Shown: in pieces, positions 23,391-35,216 of the stretch
Layout: each line of letters begins with the position of its first letter
How positions within the stretch are numbered: the first letter of the stretch is position 1
NCBI RefSeq assembly: GCF_010093535.1
Contig: NW_022985173.1
Coordinates: 167,919-231,918, forward strand
Direction of reading: 5' to 3'
From: Lindgomyces ingoldianus
Lineage: Eukaryota; Ascomycota; Dothideomycetes; Pleosporales; Lindgomycetaceae
Length of the DNA: 64,000 bases
Translations under genes and position numbers: made by a program
Notes under the pieces: model-generated
Seen by the model: the letters and a program-made list of their open reading frames with translations, nothing else
What the model was told of the DNA's origin: nothing
The model's database searches: none

Positions 23391-23915
23391 CCAAAACAAT
23401 ATTTTGCGCAGGATGAGGTTGCTTGCAGAGAGTTTGCCGCTCGCTTCCTCCAAGTCAATCTTCATGCAGCTAACTCGACGCTGCAGAAGCAAGATTTCAT
23501 TCCTCTTCACAGCCATGTATTCCTGGCCCCATTCGTCTACTATGGTGTTCACACTTCCAGCTATGACAGTCAAGGCGATCTCGCAATCAATGCAAGGAAT
23601 CTGAACAAATATCTACATCTGCGAAACCAAGTACTTGGCGATAGGGGCTTTCTCCAGGGGGAAGTGGGATTGTACGAGGACTGGCTGCACGACTTCGGGG
23701 CCTATGCACGTCGTGTATTGGAAAATCCAGCTCACGACAACGCACATTCAACTCGTCCCGAAGTTTATTGCCTTGACGGGCGGGCGGACAGGGCTCCAGT
23801 TCAAGCTTCGGAGGAAACTTACAGTTCTTTTCTCGTGATCTGTGGCGACTGGATAGCGAGAACGGCGTTCAAGGTAGTTGCATTGAACTGCAAGCCATTA
23901 ATCTACTCGATATAA
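23391..23915 (+). CDS. Possible exon of an unrecognised protein
   Basis: The frame is open for about 174 codons after a TGA at 23388, without a convincing ATG. A candidate acceptor (ttttgcgcag) precedes GATGAGGTTGC near 23412, so this could be a downstream exon. The translation has a protein-like composition (e.g. DEVACREFAARFLQVNLH, GLYEDWLHDFGAYARRVLE) but no motif I know. The opposite strand is also open at 23244-23573 with a helical, charged translation (VKRNEILLLQRRVSCMKIDL), so strand is uncertain. No upstream exon with a good donor is visible. Confidence 0.3.
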   Translation, partial: PKQYFAQDEVACREFAARFLQVNLHAANSTLQKQDFIPLHSHVFLAPFVYYGVHTSSYDSQGDLAINARNLNKYLHLRNQVLGDRGFLQGEVGLYEDWLHDFGAYARRVLENPAHDNAHSTRPEVYCLDGRADRAPVQASEETYSSFLVICGDWIARTAFKVVALNCKPLIYSI

Positions 23916-24849
23916 CGACGCCCCGTCTGCGACTCGAGGATTGCACAGCATATGCACGAATCACAGCATGATCAGAGATGCCACGTGCAGCAGCTTTTCT
24001 GGCCTTGGAAGCTCTGCCCTGAAACAGAAGAACCTGGCACTCATTCTGGCCATCATCGTCCAGTTTGGGAGCTGGGGTTAGCGATAGCGCTATTCAGGAC
24101 CCGAGATGGAAACTTTTGTTTTGCAAAACTGAGGGGCTCAAGCACAATCCGTGTCGAACTGGCGATGATGGCTGCCCAGTACATCATGCCATGGGATCAT
24201 GGACAGGGGTCAGTCACGCTGTGATGACCTGGTATGGCACAGGGTTGCTTCCAGATGTTGAAGCCGCCGCCATGTGAACTGATGGGACTTTACGGTAACG
24301 ATGAGTTTACAAGCATGCATAGCTTAGAGTTACTTCTCGCGAGCTGAAACCTTCACCTCACCGTTGGTTCCTGGGCTGCCGAGTTTTTGTTCCATGCAGG
24401 GACTTTAGGTGGAGGCTGTTGATCCGTGATCTGGCGAGGAGGGCCTGCACCATCCAGCGCCCGCCTCTACCAGAGCAATGATTCCTTATGGCGACGCAGA
24501 CAGACTCTAGACAGCCGCTAGAGAGCCCTAGCATCTCGCATCAACATAATTCTTCGCGAGCGGAATGGCAGCGAAGCCGCAAAGCCTCCAAGGCTCACGA
24601 TTGCTGGTCCTTGGCGGCCAATGCACCCGCTGATTTGGCAATTCGGAAGGGCCAAGGCACTCATGACGCCTTCCAACCCGGCGAGACCTGACCACGATCC
24701 GCACGCCCTGGCTCCGTGCTTCCTTCTTCCACCTCAGCCGACGACCTCACACGTCTCCCTCCCTCTCCCTTCCCTCTGCCGCCGAGCCAGCCAACGCCCA
24801 CGCTGTGATACATACTCTCCTTTATTGCTCTTAGCGCCCCTCCGCCATC
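23916..24849. other. Upstream region of the gene at 24850, no gene seen
   Basis: About 930 bp. The last ~150 bp are C/T-rich (ctccctctcccttccctctg, about 24756-24778), typical of fungal core promoters before a start. Confidence 0.4.
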
Positions 24850-25818
24850 ATGCCCATTCGCAACCCTTTTCGCCGCGCTGGTGGCGCCGATGTGCTTGAC
24901 GAGTCCCAGCGGAGCAGCGCGGAACGAGCTTTTCAGAGCACTCCCGTCGCTGGCTCGAAGCCCATCGACGTCAAGGAGCCCACTGAGTACAAATTGAGCG
25001 GTAAGAGATGCCCCATCGCTTCGCGCGCATCCGCATGGCTTTGACTAAAACGGTGCTTACACTGTGAGAAGAAATCAATGATAGCGGCGTATATCTACCG
25101 GTACGAGCCGAGATCCTCTCTCCATAGCCCTTCGTAAATCTGTTTGCGGAGAATTAAATAAAGTGTGGGAGTTTCAGTGGAGCAAACGTAATTGACCTTG
25201 CGCCAGCCCTCGCCTCCATTGAAGCCAGGTTTTTGGCACTCGCGATCCAATGCCTCGACCACGTCATCGAACCACCGCAGCCTGCTGAGTGAGAATGAGC
25301 CGTTCAGCATCTCGCGAGAAAGCTTTGATTCCTACAGGAGGTCCTTCGTAGGTTTACGCTAATCCCACACACCGCCTCCCGTGATGCTCATGGATGAACA
25401 GGACATCTCCGCCCGCTCTCCCATCCCCGATTGTCTCGATACTCGTCCCCGCCAATCGCTTGATGCCCGCCGCTCAATGGACGCCAGGCACTCCCTAGAT
25501 GCGCGTCGCTCTCGTGCCCCACCTCGGTCTTCGTTCCAGGAGCGCCGTGCAGAGAAGACGGATGAGGTAACAGCCGAAGAAGGCTTTGAAGACGTAGGCT
25601 TGAACGATGAACCCAAGCCAACGAAGAAGCGTGGGCTGTTCGCGCGCTTCGGCGACAATAGCAACATTGACGTTGCCCACGAAGAGCGCCCGTCCTCGAG
25701 CCACCATCACTTTGGCTTCACTGGACGCAGGAGGGCCCAGAGCGGGCAAGGTTCAGAGCTAAAGCCCATGGTGACGCCTGCTCCCTCGAAGACCGAGCTA
25801 CCTGTTGAGGCTAGGTGA
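24850..25818 (+). CDS. Small conserved disordered fungal protein, function unknown
   Basis: Four exons, 24850-25000, 25072-25100 (29 nt), 25207-25347 and 25402-25818, give 245 aa. Joins are supported by frame and family pattern: EYKLS|EINDSGVYLP|PSPPLKPGFW and DSYRRSF|DISARSPIPD. The protein starts MPIRNPFRRAGG and is rich in Ser, Arg and Pro throughout. It has short conserved blocks (KPIDVKEPTEYKLS, SLLSENEPFSISRESFDSY, PDCLDTRPRQSLDARRS) and ends HFGFTGRRRAQSGQGSELKP. There is no transmembrane helix or catalytic motif. It resembles a conserved Pezizomycotina hypothetical family. RxxS and SxR contexts suggest a phospho-regulated scaffold, which is inference only. Confidence 0.8.
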
Positions 25819-28682
25819 AGACAGGTTGTAATGATAGCATTAAGGGGGGCATTGGAGTACAGGTCAGGTTGGTCTGGAGATGGGGCGGTTCTCGAAACCC
25901 TTAGCTTTTGGACCGGCGCTCGAAATATGATGGCGTTTTTCGGAATATGATATCTTGGTTGCTCGCAGCATTACCCTGCATTCAGGATTGGGCTTTTTTG
26001 CAAGAGGGTTGGGCTGCATCGACAATCGCTTCATCATCTGGAGTTGCATCAGGGGGTTTGGAGCTCTTATCACGGATATATACAAGGTAGCACTCAGCAT
26101 ACCTACCTAATAATCAATTGTAATTTCTGCACTCTATGCCCTTTGAATTCTTGGCTTCATTTATCACATCTGCGGGCTCATATCACTTCCAGCATCAGCA
26201 GAGCTTTGCTAAGCTCCAAAAATAACTTTCCTGGACAGCATTTCTCCTGCCCGCTTACTCAAGGTCCCAATGGAAGCACTTCGTCAATCTCAGAAAGTTA
26301 TATATCAAATATAGCTTCATTTCTACTTTCATCAATGCTCATGTTTTACATGTATCCGTGTCCTGTGGTGGATTCGCGAAGTTCCCTAACGCGAGCCCTC
26401 GGACTTGTGCCCACTAATGGTGCTACATTCTGGTGGTTCCGATTATGTAAATTGGCGTATGCCACTGTTTAATGCAAGATTATCGCAGGCCCCGCACTAG
26501 TAAGTTTGGATGCAGTGACCGCAGAGGAGAGGTTTGGCGAGAGCTTAGAAGCAGAATTGTGGTAGGGGTTGGTGGGAGGGGCCTTGGAAAGACGTTGAGA
26601 GATCTTTGTCGCATGACATGACCTGTGGGGTCACCGTCCGAGATTAAAAAGTTCCAGCAAGATAAAAGATTCGTTTACTGTTGTGAAGGGCCCATGGACC
26701 GACTCTGCAGATTTGTGCTAACCTGGACACCCACTGTGGGACCAACAACCCCAAGGTCTCGCATTACAGATGATTAATACTCCCCGAAACACGCTCCAAG
26801 AATATCTGGGAAGATTATTCTCGCGGAAATAAACCCTCATCCCAGGCTGGTGGTCGGTCAAACATTTGGCTCGCTTGCCTGGGTCAATCAGATCCTATCC
26901 CCTCGTCCGGGCCTCCCCTGTGTAACATCCATTAAACAGGTACTATACCAAGTCCCTGGATATAGCGACACACCAATTCTGACTACTCGCATATGGTATA
27001 GCGACGGACACTGCGATGCCAGGGAGACTGGAGATTGGGAAAGATCGAGGGGGTAGACGCGTAAGACTGCGACAGGCACCAATAATTCACACAAGACGCT
27101 TAATTCTAGGATAGGGACGATAAAAGAGCGATCTGGAGTAGTCGAAATGCATATCTAGTCTTACAGGGAAGCAAATGATGAACAGAGACATGGCGAGGGG
27201 TTTTATCAACGTGATCAGTCACCAAAACAATGGTGAACTGAGACCCTGATGGTATGTGGCTCAAGGAAAGGAACTGCTGTATCTTACCATCTAGAGTTAA
27301 GACAGAAATTTAGCATTTTATTGCCGGTATCCCCAGTTCTAGCAAGATATTTGGCAAATTAACTCTGCTCTAGTTGTTTTCCGTGTCATGTAATAACGAG
27401 ACAACTACGGAACGCAAGACCTCACCAAAGAGTGGACACTCGAGCCTAAATGCACAAGTGAGGAATCCTTTAGGCAACAGTGTTAAAGGAATAGGATATA
27501 CTTGAATTGAGATTGGGCCGAGCTACAAGTCTACCGCAACGCCATAGGTATCTCAGTTCTTTATGCACTTCTTATGTGGGCTAAATTACACGAAAATAGC
27601 TTGCAAGAGGTGAGAGAATTGTTGCTTTTGCGACGGACATGCCACCCAGGCGATGAATCCAATCCCAAGTGGAAACTTGTCACAATCAGTGTACTACTTG
27701 TTTAAGTAGAACCACAACATTCGGCGAAAGCAAAGTTCAGAGAATGTATAAAGCTATTTTTTACTCATCTCTCTAAGCTGATATCTGTTACAATGATATC
27801 TCAATGCGCCATATTTCACTTGTCTTTAGGGACAGGTTTCGGGAGTCAAGAGAGCGCAAGAGAGCGCAAAAGATAGAACAAGGCCGGGACCATCTATACA
27901 GCTGGTGACATTCAATTCCTCACGTAGTTGCACGATTTTTACTATTTGTCTAGTAGCAAAGTAAATAAGAAATGTACCGACTCGGGTGAATAGAGAACGT
28001 CGTATTACGTCCGTTTGGCCTCGAACCTAATGGCGTTTTGGTAGAGAAGAAATTTGAGGATGTCAAGGTTGTTCAGAGGGATAGGTAGCACGCGAAGAGA
28101 GATGCCCACAGCCGACAGATAACCAAGGGCTTGAAGAGAAGCTCACAGCAAGCCTTTGGGATTAGAGCTTATTACTTCAATAGTGTGCAACTGCCAATCG
28201 GTGGTGCAGTAGCTGTGAAGAAGGTGCGGTGGAGGCATGTCTGACAGAGCCAAGAGCCTCCAATAGGGGACGGACGCGGATAAACGAGCTATCGTGAAAG
28301 CGCCTTGAAGCAGGAAGGGAAGTGAGGACACACCTTAGGTGCGTAAGCAACAGTAGATGATAGGCACTAAAGAGTAGAACACTGCGCGGCAATTTATAAG
28401 CCTTAGATCGAGTCTCATTCGATAACGACAGTCGTATGTACAAATCCATCCACACCAAACCAGAACATGCTGCCGTCATCCATGAAAGGTCAATTTTGAC
28501 AAAACACCGGATGACCAAAGCCAGCTTGTTCGCATCCCTTTGCCGGAACCACTGTGATGCGTCCAATGGAAGAGGTCTATCTCGATATTTACAAGTGGGA
28601 GATGACCATCTTGAAGAATGAAATCCTGCTTCCACCACCATACCCCACTCCTCCAAATCGACAATCCAATCGAGAAAGTAAC
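25819..28682. other. 2.9-kb stretch without a recognisable gene
   Basis: AT-rich, with open frames below 160 codons on both strands. The longest (minus, 28656-28177) has no domain and an unlikely composition. No tRNA, tandem repeat or transposon motif was found. It may hold a non-coding RNA, promoter sequence of the secreted-protein gene, or decayed DNA. Confidence 0.35.
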
Positions 28683-29134
28683 TTAGAAGTCACCATCCTC
28701 TGGATCCTCGCTGTCGGGGGTCTCAGTCGGCTTCGGGGGAATAGAGAAGGAGAAAGTCGGCTTGGGCTTCTTGGAGTGGCTGACGCTCACGGTTGGCTTG
28801 GGCTTAGGGGTGAAGCTCGGGATCCCGGTTGGGATGGAGAAGCTGTGGGTCGGCTTGGGCTTAGGGGTGAAGCTTGGGAGCTCAGTTGGAATGGAAAAGC
28901 TGTGGGTCGGCTTGGGCCTGGGAGTGAAGCTGGGGAGGTCGGAGGGGATTGGCAGGCTGAAGCTTGGCTTGACGCCAGTAGGCTTAGGCCTGGGGGTAAA
29001 GCTAGGGAGCTCGCCCTGGGGAAGAGCGCTAACGATGCTGGGCAGTGTCAGAGGAAACTCAATGGGAGGGTACCAGCAAAGTATCGGTCTTACGTGGAAG
29101 CGCCTAGGGCGAGGAGGATGGCAGTGAACTTCAT
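28683..29134 (-). CDS. Small secreted Pro/Lys/Ser-rich tandem-repeat protein
   Basis: Two exons, 29134-29094 and 29037-28683, with a 56-nt intron (gtaaga...cccag), give 131 aa. The start MKFTAILLALGASTIVSA is a clear signal peptide, cleaved near residue 18-20. The mature part is a tandem repeat of 19-24 residues with unit core LPSFTPRPKPTHSFSIPTE: two near-identical 19-residue copies, one longer 24-residue copy before them and a degenerate copy after. It ends in an acidic tail (DSEDPEDGDF). There are no cysteines in the mature protein, so it is not a typical disulfide-rich effector. The Pro/Lys/Ser/Thr pattern is like cell-wall-linked or O-glycosylated proteins. No homologue recognised. Confidence 0.75.
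28725..29010 (-). repeat. In-gene tandem repeat of ~57-72 bp units
   Basis: Four copies encode the (L/I)PSFTP(R/K)PKPT repeat of the secreted protein. The two central copies, about 28820-28935, are nearly identical at DNA level (ggcttgggcttaggggtgaa motif). Such repeats often vary in copy number between strains. Confidence 0.7.
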
Positions 29135-31068
29135 GTTGACGATTGATGGTTATATCGAGTGGACTTGTTGTAGAAGATGAGAACTGAACTGGGTGCTTGA
29201 TGACAGGATTATGGGCAACTCTCGAGGGCTTTATATGCTTGTCCAAGAAGCTCCAAGCTCACAAAGTGTACAGAATCAAGAACACCCCAAGAACAGTATA
29301 TTAACGACGGCAGGCCCAACCGGTGATCCGTCGCCACAAAAGATACCCCGAGAACGCAGGAAACATGTGAGAAGACATCAAGGGAGGCCGTTCTCGAGAT
29401 TAAGTGACTGAAGCAGTCCGCTGGACCAGGTTGGGAGAAATGAATTCCATAGTGACCAGGCAACGGAAATGGACAAGTCAACTTAGCGAGGGAGAAACCA
29501 ATATCAGCATATGACGGCGAGGATGAACAAAAACCAGGCCTGCATTTAGCTGCGTAAGTTGGCAACGGTGCAAATTCCAGGCTGGGCCAGGTGGAGTCCA
29601 GAGTCCAGGATTGGCACCCTGAAGATGCTTAGAGGCTCTAGGAAGATACGGAAGAACTCCAGGAATATACGTTGACGGAGTAGATTCTAGAACTTTGCTA
29701 TTCAGGAGGCGTACGTTCAATGGCTGGTTGAATCAAAGCCGTGATCTTTCCTGCGTCGCAGACCTGGCCGGTGCAGGAGCCGGGACATGTGGAGAAATTC
29801 CTGTTACTCCGACCCTTTGAATCCGGGAGTATCAACTGAACGACATTTCGGCCCGGCTAGAGAGCCTGGCTTCGGGAGACACAACAGCGCGCACAGTCTC
29901 TCATACGGAGAACAGGGATTAAATAATAGAGCTCGTCCTTTGAGACAATAGATAGCACAACAACATTGGTTGCAGGCGAATGACCACCCTTTCTCGTCGG
30001 TGGCAGAGGAAATGATAGTTGCTTCGTATGAATGATTTACGGGCTGAATAGAGCAACAAGCGTCAAAGCATCGATAGGAGAGCAGAGGAAAAGCACAGCG
30101 GATAATGTCGCGACGTTCGACGAAGGCCTAACCGGGTCCAAAGACAAATTGGACCTGCAATGGAGTTGTTGAAAGTGTTCGCAAGTCAACAGAGAAGTGG
30201 TGTCATCTGTTGTCCCTGGAAAGCTATAGAGCTAAGCATCTGTTCAAGCTTCTTTAGCCGAATAGACTAGTGCGGCAAATTAGGTTCATTCGCAGAATTA
30301 ACCAGATTTAAATGAAGGTGGGGGGAGAAATGGAGATTTTCCGGGGAAGTTGGGGGTTGGGCATTGAAACTTCAATAAATGAAGGCACTATACCCACGCG
30401 TCCTCCATGGATATCCCGGGGATGCTTCCTTACTCGGAAACTTTCACCAGGATATGGAACAGCTTTTCGTTGATCTAGCGACATTTGCAGGGAACGGGAC
30501 AAGCCGGTGAGCAGCGCAGTAGTCTGTTGAGGAGCTGGTCTGCGAATATACGACTGTGTGACTGAGCAAGTGCCCACCAGAACTCCCCGTTCTTCACCCG
30601 GAGCCGTGAGCATCGGACTTCGCGCGGGTCTCACGCTGCTCCAGGAGCCCGAGTGCAGGGGAGGACAGCGGAAATTTCGCATATGCAGGGGGCAATATGC
30701 TGAGATGTTGCTGGAGCATTTTCGAGTTGACAGCAAGATAGGAGAAAGGATTTCGTTAGTGAATAGAGAACGAAGGGAAATTTTGTGGAGGACTTAGACC
30801 AAGGAAAGTAAAGGAAGGGCAAAACACAAAGATGAAGGCGAATTGGAACAGGGTTATGGAGGCCTGGAGTTTGCGATGTGGTTGGAGTAAGAGTAAGGCT
30901 CGCACATGGGTGGTTCATGGCATGAACGCCACTCGTCGCTAGCGCCTAAAGCAGAGGCGGTGTTATCGATAGCTGACTCGGCCATCTCGGATCAACGATG
31001 TTCCGTCGGTGTAAATTTTTGAGGAGCCCTGATTTCTTGCCCAGTTTGCACTGCGACACAACGTCGAC
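29135..31068. other. Intergenic, no supported gene
   Basis: About 1.9 kb between the divergent secreted-protein gene (minus) and PUF6 (plus). The open frames at 29209-29720 and 30308-30918 overlap on both strands with no motif. Probably promoter and leader sequence. Confidence 0.4.
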
Positions 31069-33274
31069 ATGGCTGGAATTAAGCGCAAATCTCCCGCTGC
31101 TAATGCTCACAGTGGGAACAAAGACACCAGCAAGAAGGCCAAATTCGAGAAGTCGGCACTCAAAAATACACCGAAACCGGAGCTGGCTGTCCACGATGGA
31201 AAGTTCGTTAAGAAGGCCAAGGTGAAGGGCGAATCAGGGGATTCAATCGAGGCCAGTACTAGCAAAGACGGGGATGCCTTCTCTGTCCAGGAAGGGGCGG
31301 ACCTAACTCAGCCGGGCAAGGCATCGACGTTGGCGTCACTGGATGGTTGGTGATCTCGTACTGCCTATCTCTCCACCAGCTACGTTTAACCAGTGATTTA
31401 GCTACCTCGTCCCGTGAAGCTCACGCGAAACAGAAGGCGCTGGCCAAGGAACGCAAGGCTGCCAAGCCGAATGCCGACATAATAGACCGGTCCAAGAAGC
31501 TGTGGGAGAAGCTTCGATTGAAGTCTCACGTGGAGAAAGAGGAGAGGAAGAAACTCGTTGGTGAGTTGTTTGAGATAGTCACAGGGAGAGTCAAAGACTT
31601 TGTCTTCAAGCATGACTCAGTGAGGGTTATTCAGTGTGCTATCAAATACTCAAACATGGAGCAACGGAGAATGATCGCGAGGGAGTTGAAAGGGGAGTTT
31701 AAGACACTAGCCGAGGGCAAATATTCCAAGTTCTTGATTGCGAAGCTTCTTGAAAAGGGGTAAGCAGTTTTTCTCGAGAACTCGTTCGAATGCTGACATT
31801 TCGAAGGGATCCGGAGATTCGAGACATCATCATTTCAGAATTCTACGGCCACGTGCGACGTCTTATCAACCACCCAGAGGCTGCATGGATGCTCGACGAC
31901 ACATACCGGGCTGTTGCCACTCCGGAGCAAAAATCACGTCTTCTATGCGAATGGTACGGTCCTGAATTCTCCATTCGGGGCTTGAAACCTGAAGGAACCA
32001 AAACTACCGAACTCTCGGCCATACTAACGGAGTCGCCTGAGAAACGCAAACCTATAATGGACCACCTTGAGACCCAGATCAATCAAATCATACAGAAGAA
32101 GCTTACCGGGTTTACGATGTTGCATGATGCGATGCTTCAGTACTTTCTTGCCTGCAAAGCTGGGAGTACGGAATCAAGTGACTTCTTGGGACACCTCAAG
32201 CCGGATGCAACTCTTCGGGAAGGAGAAGAGGCCGACAATGCAGATTTGCTGAAGAACCTCGCATTTACCAAGTCGGGATCTCGACTTGTATCGCTAGCTT
32301 TCGCCTACGGGACTGCCAAAGACCGCAAATTATTATTGAGGCCATACAAGGACACTATCGAAATGATGGCAACTGATGTTAATGCACATCATGTTCTCCT
32401 TGCTGCGCTGGCCGTTATTGATGACACCAAGTTGACATCCAAGTCGATATTTGGAGAACTTTTACCTTCAAACGACAGCCTCCCGGACAAAGTTTTAAAT
32501 CTGGCGGGTGATGTCCGCGCGCGAACTATTCTATTATATCCTTTCGCTGCTGGGTCCAAATGGCTGCTGGAGGCTCATACGCTGGAACGATTGTCTGAGC
32601 TGTACGCCATCCGTTCAGCAACTTCAAAGAAGGACCCAGACACACGTTTGCATGAACTTGCGAGGGCAGTCGAACCGCATCTGTTGACCGCTATCGCAGC
32701 TCGGGCCTCGGATTTCGCCTCCTTCAGTTTTGGTCTGCAGTTTATGGGAGAGGTGTTGGTCGGGGCACCTGAAGTCGAGTTGGACAAGCGTAAGGAAGCT
32801 TTGACCGAGGTAGCAGGTCTTGCTCAGCAGATTCTAGATTTTACGCCAGTAGCTCCTGGTCCAGAGACGCATGATGCTACAGGAAAGTGCGATTTGACGA
32901 CCCATGGCAAGAACATGCTCAAGACCCTTGTTCAAGGGGGAAAATTTGACCCAAAAACTAAAAAGGTTGTACCTGTCGAGCCACCACTCGGCTTTGCGGA
33001 TATGTTCTGGGACCAGGTCAAAGATAATTTGATACAATGGGCTACCGGCCCGGGCTCCTTTGTCGTCGTAGGCTTAGTTGAGGCAGGGGGTTTTCTGAGA
33101 AAGACTGAGGTTCTCAACACACTTAATGCGGGTCGGAATAAGCTTGAGGCTGCAGCTGGACCTCCAATCAACGATATGGAGAAAAAACGCGGAAAGAACA
33201 GTGCGAAGCCTCCTGGTAAAGGGAAAGGGAATGCGGGAACCAGGATTCTCCTCGAGAAGCTGTATTCTAGATGA
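31069..33274 (+). CDS. PUF6: Pumilio-domain RNA-binding protein Puf6 (PUM3 family)
   Basis: Exons 31069-31345, 31402-31759 and 31807-33274, in phase (joins ASLD|ATSSREAH and LLEKG|DPEIRD), give 700 aa. The N-terminus is Lys-rich and nuclear/nucleolar in character (GIKRKSPAANAHS, KKAKFEKSALK). Then come the basic helix KKLWEKLRLKSHVEKEERKK and Pumilio-type repeats (VFKHDSVRVIQCAIKYSN, GKYSKFLIAKLLEKG, HPEAAWMLDDTYR). The C-terminal half carries the CPL domain (VNAHHVLLAALAVIDDTKL and following). The tail is basic (KKRGKNSAKPPGKGKG). Puf6 binds RNA and in yeast acts in 60S ribosome biogenesis and in repression of ASH1 mRNA. The first donor (gttggt) is weak. Confidence 0.92.
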
Positions 33275-33570
33275 CTAGCAATGGTGAATGGTTACATAAA
33301 ATAAAGAAGGGCAGCATTTGAAGGTAGCATGTTAATGGCATGCTCGTGGATACATTTGTTGTCTCTGTCCACTTTGAGTCACTCTGCTCTGGTCCGCTGC
33401 TGTTGGGCGGAATAAGATATGTTGCTATTTTGAACCAGTGTAATTGAACTGAATGCATGAAAGCTTGGCCCATTAATCATCCGTCTAAACTTCTTTGTTC
33501 CAGCCTCCCCACACTCGCATTGCGGTTACGCGTCAGTCTTAATGCCAAGAATTGGTGCTCATCAGGGGTC

Positions 33571-34242
33571 TCATTCCATTCTCCTCCTCACACTGCGGCC
33601 CGTCTGGTCCGTTCCCAACCCCGTCACAGCTTCAGTCACCAACTCTCTCAGTTGTCTCTGACCTTCCTCGCCCTGAAAATCTTCACGCGATGCAAGTTCC
33701 TCGATCCGTCGCCTGAATTCTGGGTCTGGAGTCTCTCCAGCAACAGCTTCTTCCATCATCCCAACGTTGATCTTCACGCCATTAGGAGGCGGCGGCGGCA
33801 ATGGATGGGCTTGGTTGGCTGGCAGCTCGCCGCTGTTCACTCGACCACCACCATCCCGTAGTCCGTTTAGATACCGGCAAACCTCATGCGCCTCGTCCTC
33901 CTCGACCATCTTCTCCTCAGCTGTCCTTCCCTCGGAGTTCCTCATCTCCCAGTCCGCCCCCAGCTCTTCGACCAGACATCTTGCCACTTCTGCATTCTCC
34001 GCAGCGAACAGGGGGCTCTCGCCGTCCTCGTCGAGCAAGTTCACGTTGACATGGTACTTCTGAACAAGCTCGCGGAGGACTTCAAGCTGATTATATGACG
34101 CAGCAGCATGCACTAGCGAGTAGCCATGTGAGTCAGATGCAGAAGCGAGATGTGGATATTGGGCCAGAGATGTGAGGATAGCCTTTGGCCGTGTGTCGAT
34201 GAGGTTGAGTAGCAAATCGATCGACGGTGGTGGAGGAGCCAT
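33571..34242 (-). CDS. Ankyrin-repeat protein, Yar1-like
   Basis: Single exon of 223 aa starting MAPPPPSIDLLLNLIDTRP. Ankyrin repeats cover about residues 35-120 (DSHGYSLVHAAASYNQLEVLRELV, LDEDGESPLFAAENAEVARCLV, NSEGRTAEEKMVEEDEAHEVC). A Pro-rich linker and a C-terminal helical region (PEFRRRIEELASREDFQGEE) follow. Size and order match fungal Yar1-like proteins. Yeast Yar1 is the dedicated chaperone of ribosomal protein uS3 (Rps3) in the nucleus and cytoplasm. The identification rests on size and repeat layout, so orthology is inferred. It is convergent with PUF6, with about 300 bp between their ends. Confidence 0.8.
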   Translation of the reverse strand: MAPPPPSIDLLLNLIDTRPKAILTSLAQYPHLASASDSHGYSLVHAAASYNQLEVLRELVQKYHVNVNLLDEDGESPLFAAENAEVARCLVEELGADWEMRNSEGRTAEEKMVEEDEAHEVCRYLNGLRDGGGRVNSGELPANQAHPLPPPPPNGVKINVGMMEEAVAGETPDPEFRRRIEELASREDFQGEEGQRQLRELVTEAVTGLGTDQTGRSVRRRME

Positions 34243-35216
34243 TACTGTGTTCTCGATCCTTCAGAGAGCTTTGAGGCTCAGCAGAGGCGGTCCAAAAAAC
34301 TTGGCACAAGTGACAGCAAGAGGCGGGACGCAGGATGGAGCAAACTCTGCGTAGGTATCTGAACTGAGTTGACTGACTATTCCCGCAATCGCAGCAATGG
34401 CACGGAGAAGCTAGTGGACCGCCGTCTGAGGCTTTATGGTTGGCTCTAGCAATGAAGACGTAGAGATGCGAGCATTTCTTGCAGTCGTGTGCACCTATTG
34501 GAAGTGGAAGACTTTTGGTGTTTCATCTTTGTCATGATTCGGCATGCCGAATAGTCGCCGGTACGGGGCGCTTGCCGGAGCTGCCGCCACCGGACACGTG
34601 GGTGCCGATGAAACATGTGCGCGCTTCGTATCCTTCGTCATCACCGTCCGCATTGTGGCAACGTCGGATCTTATCTCGAACGCACTCACACCTCCCTCTC
34701 CCAATGGAGGATTATCGACCACAGGGGATGAATATTTTCCCGCATCTGGATCCAATCACGACCATTCTAATTGTCATCGCTTCCCACAGCGTTACAATGA
34801 AGGCGCCACTCGCTACGCCAAGCCAACAAGATCTGCGCAGCAGGCGAAGCACTGCCTGCAACAAGCGTCAGAGCGCAGATTTGGTGTCGCGTGCCTCTAG
34901 CGTCTTCTAGATTCGCCTCCCTTTCTTTTCTCTGCTTTCCGTAGACTTCCGGCCAGTCGTCCTCTTTCATCACATTTTCCCTTCGTTTGAATGGTCTGCC
35001 GCGTAATGTCGCCCGCCGCAGCTTCGCGCTGAGCATATAACTTTCAATACGGATCCGTACTGCTTCTAAGACTCCTCCCAAGACTCGTCTATGCGTGGCA
35101 CTTAATGCTCTTGTGACGTCTTACCCTAACGGTTTGCGCGTTACATTCTCTTGTCACTCTCCTTTCATCTGTTCATCCTCTCTTTTCAGTTGAGCCTTTA
35201 TTCTCGGTCACCGGAA
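34243..35216. other. Shared upstream region of two divergent genes
   Basis: About 970 bp between the ankyrin gene (minus) and the PAP2 gene (plus). No gene seen. Open frames on both strands overlap and lack domains. Confidence 0.4.

Noticed and set aside
28177..28656. Minus-strand frame of 159 codons
   Set aside because: No domain, unlikely composition, and several competing frames on the other strand.
28762..29127. Plus-strand frame with repeated VGLGLGVKLG segments
   Set aside because: It is the mirror of the secreted repeat protein on the minus strand, which has a signal peptide, a good intron and a better composition.
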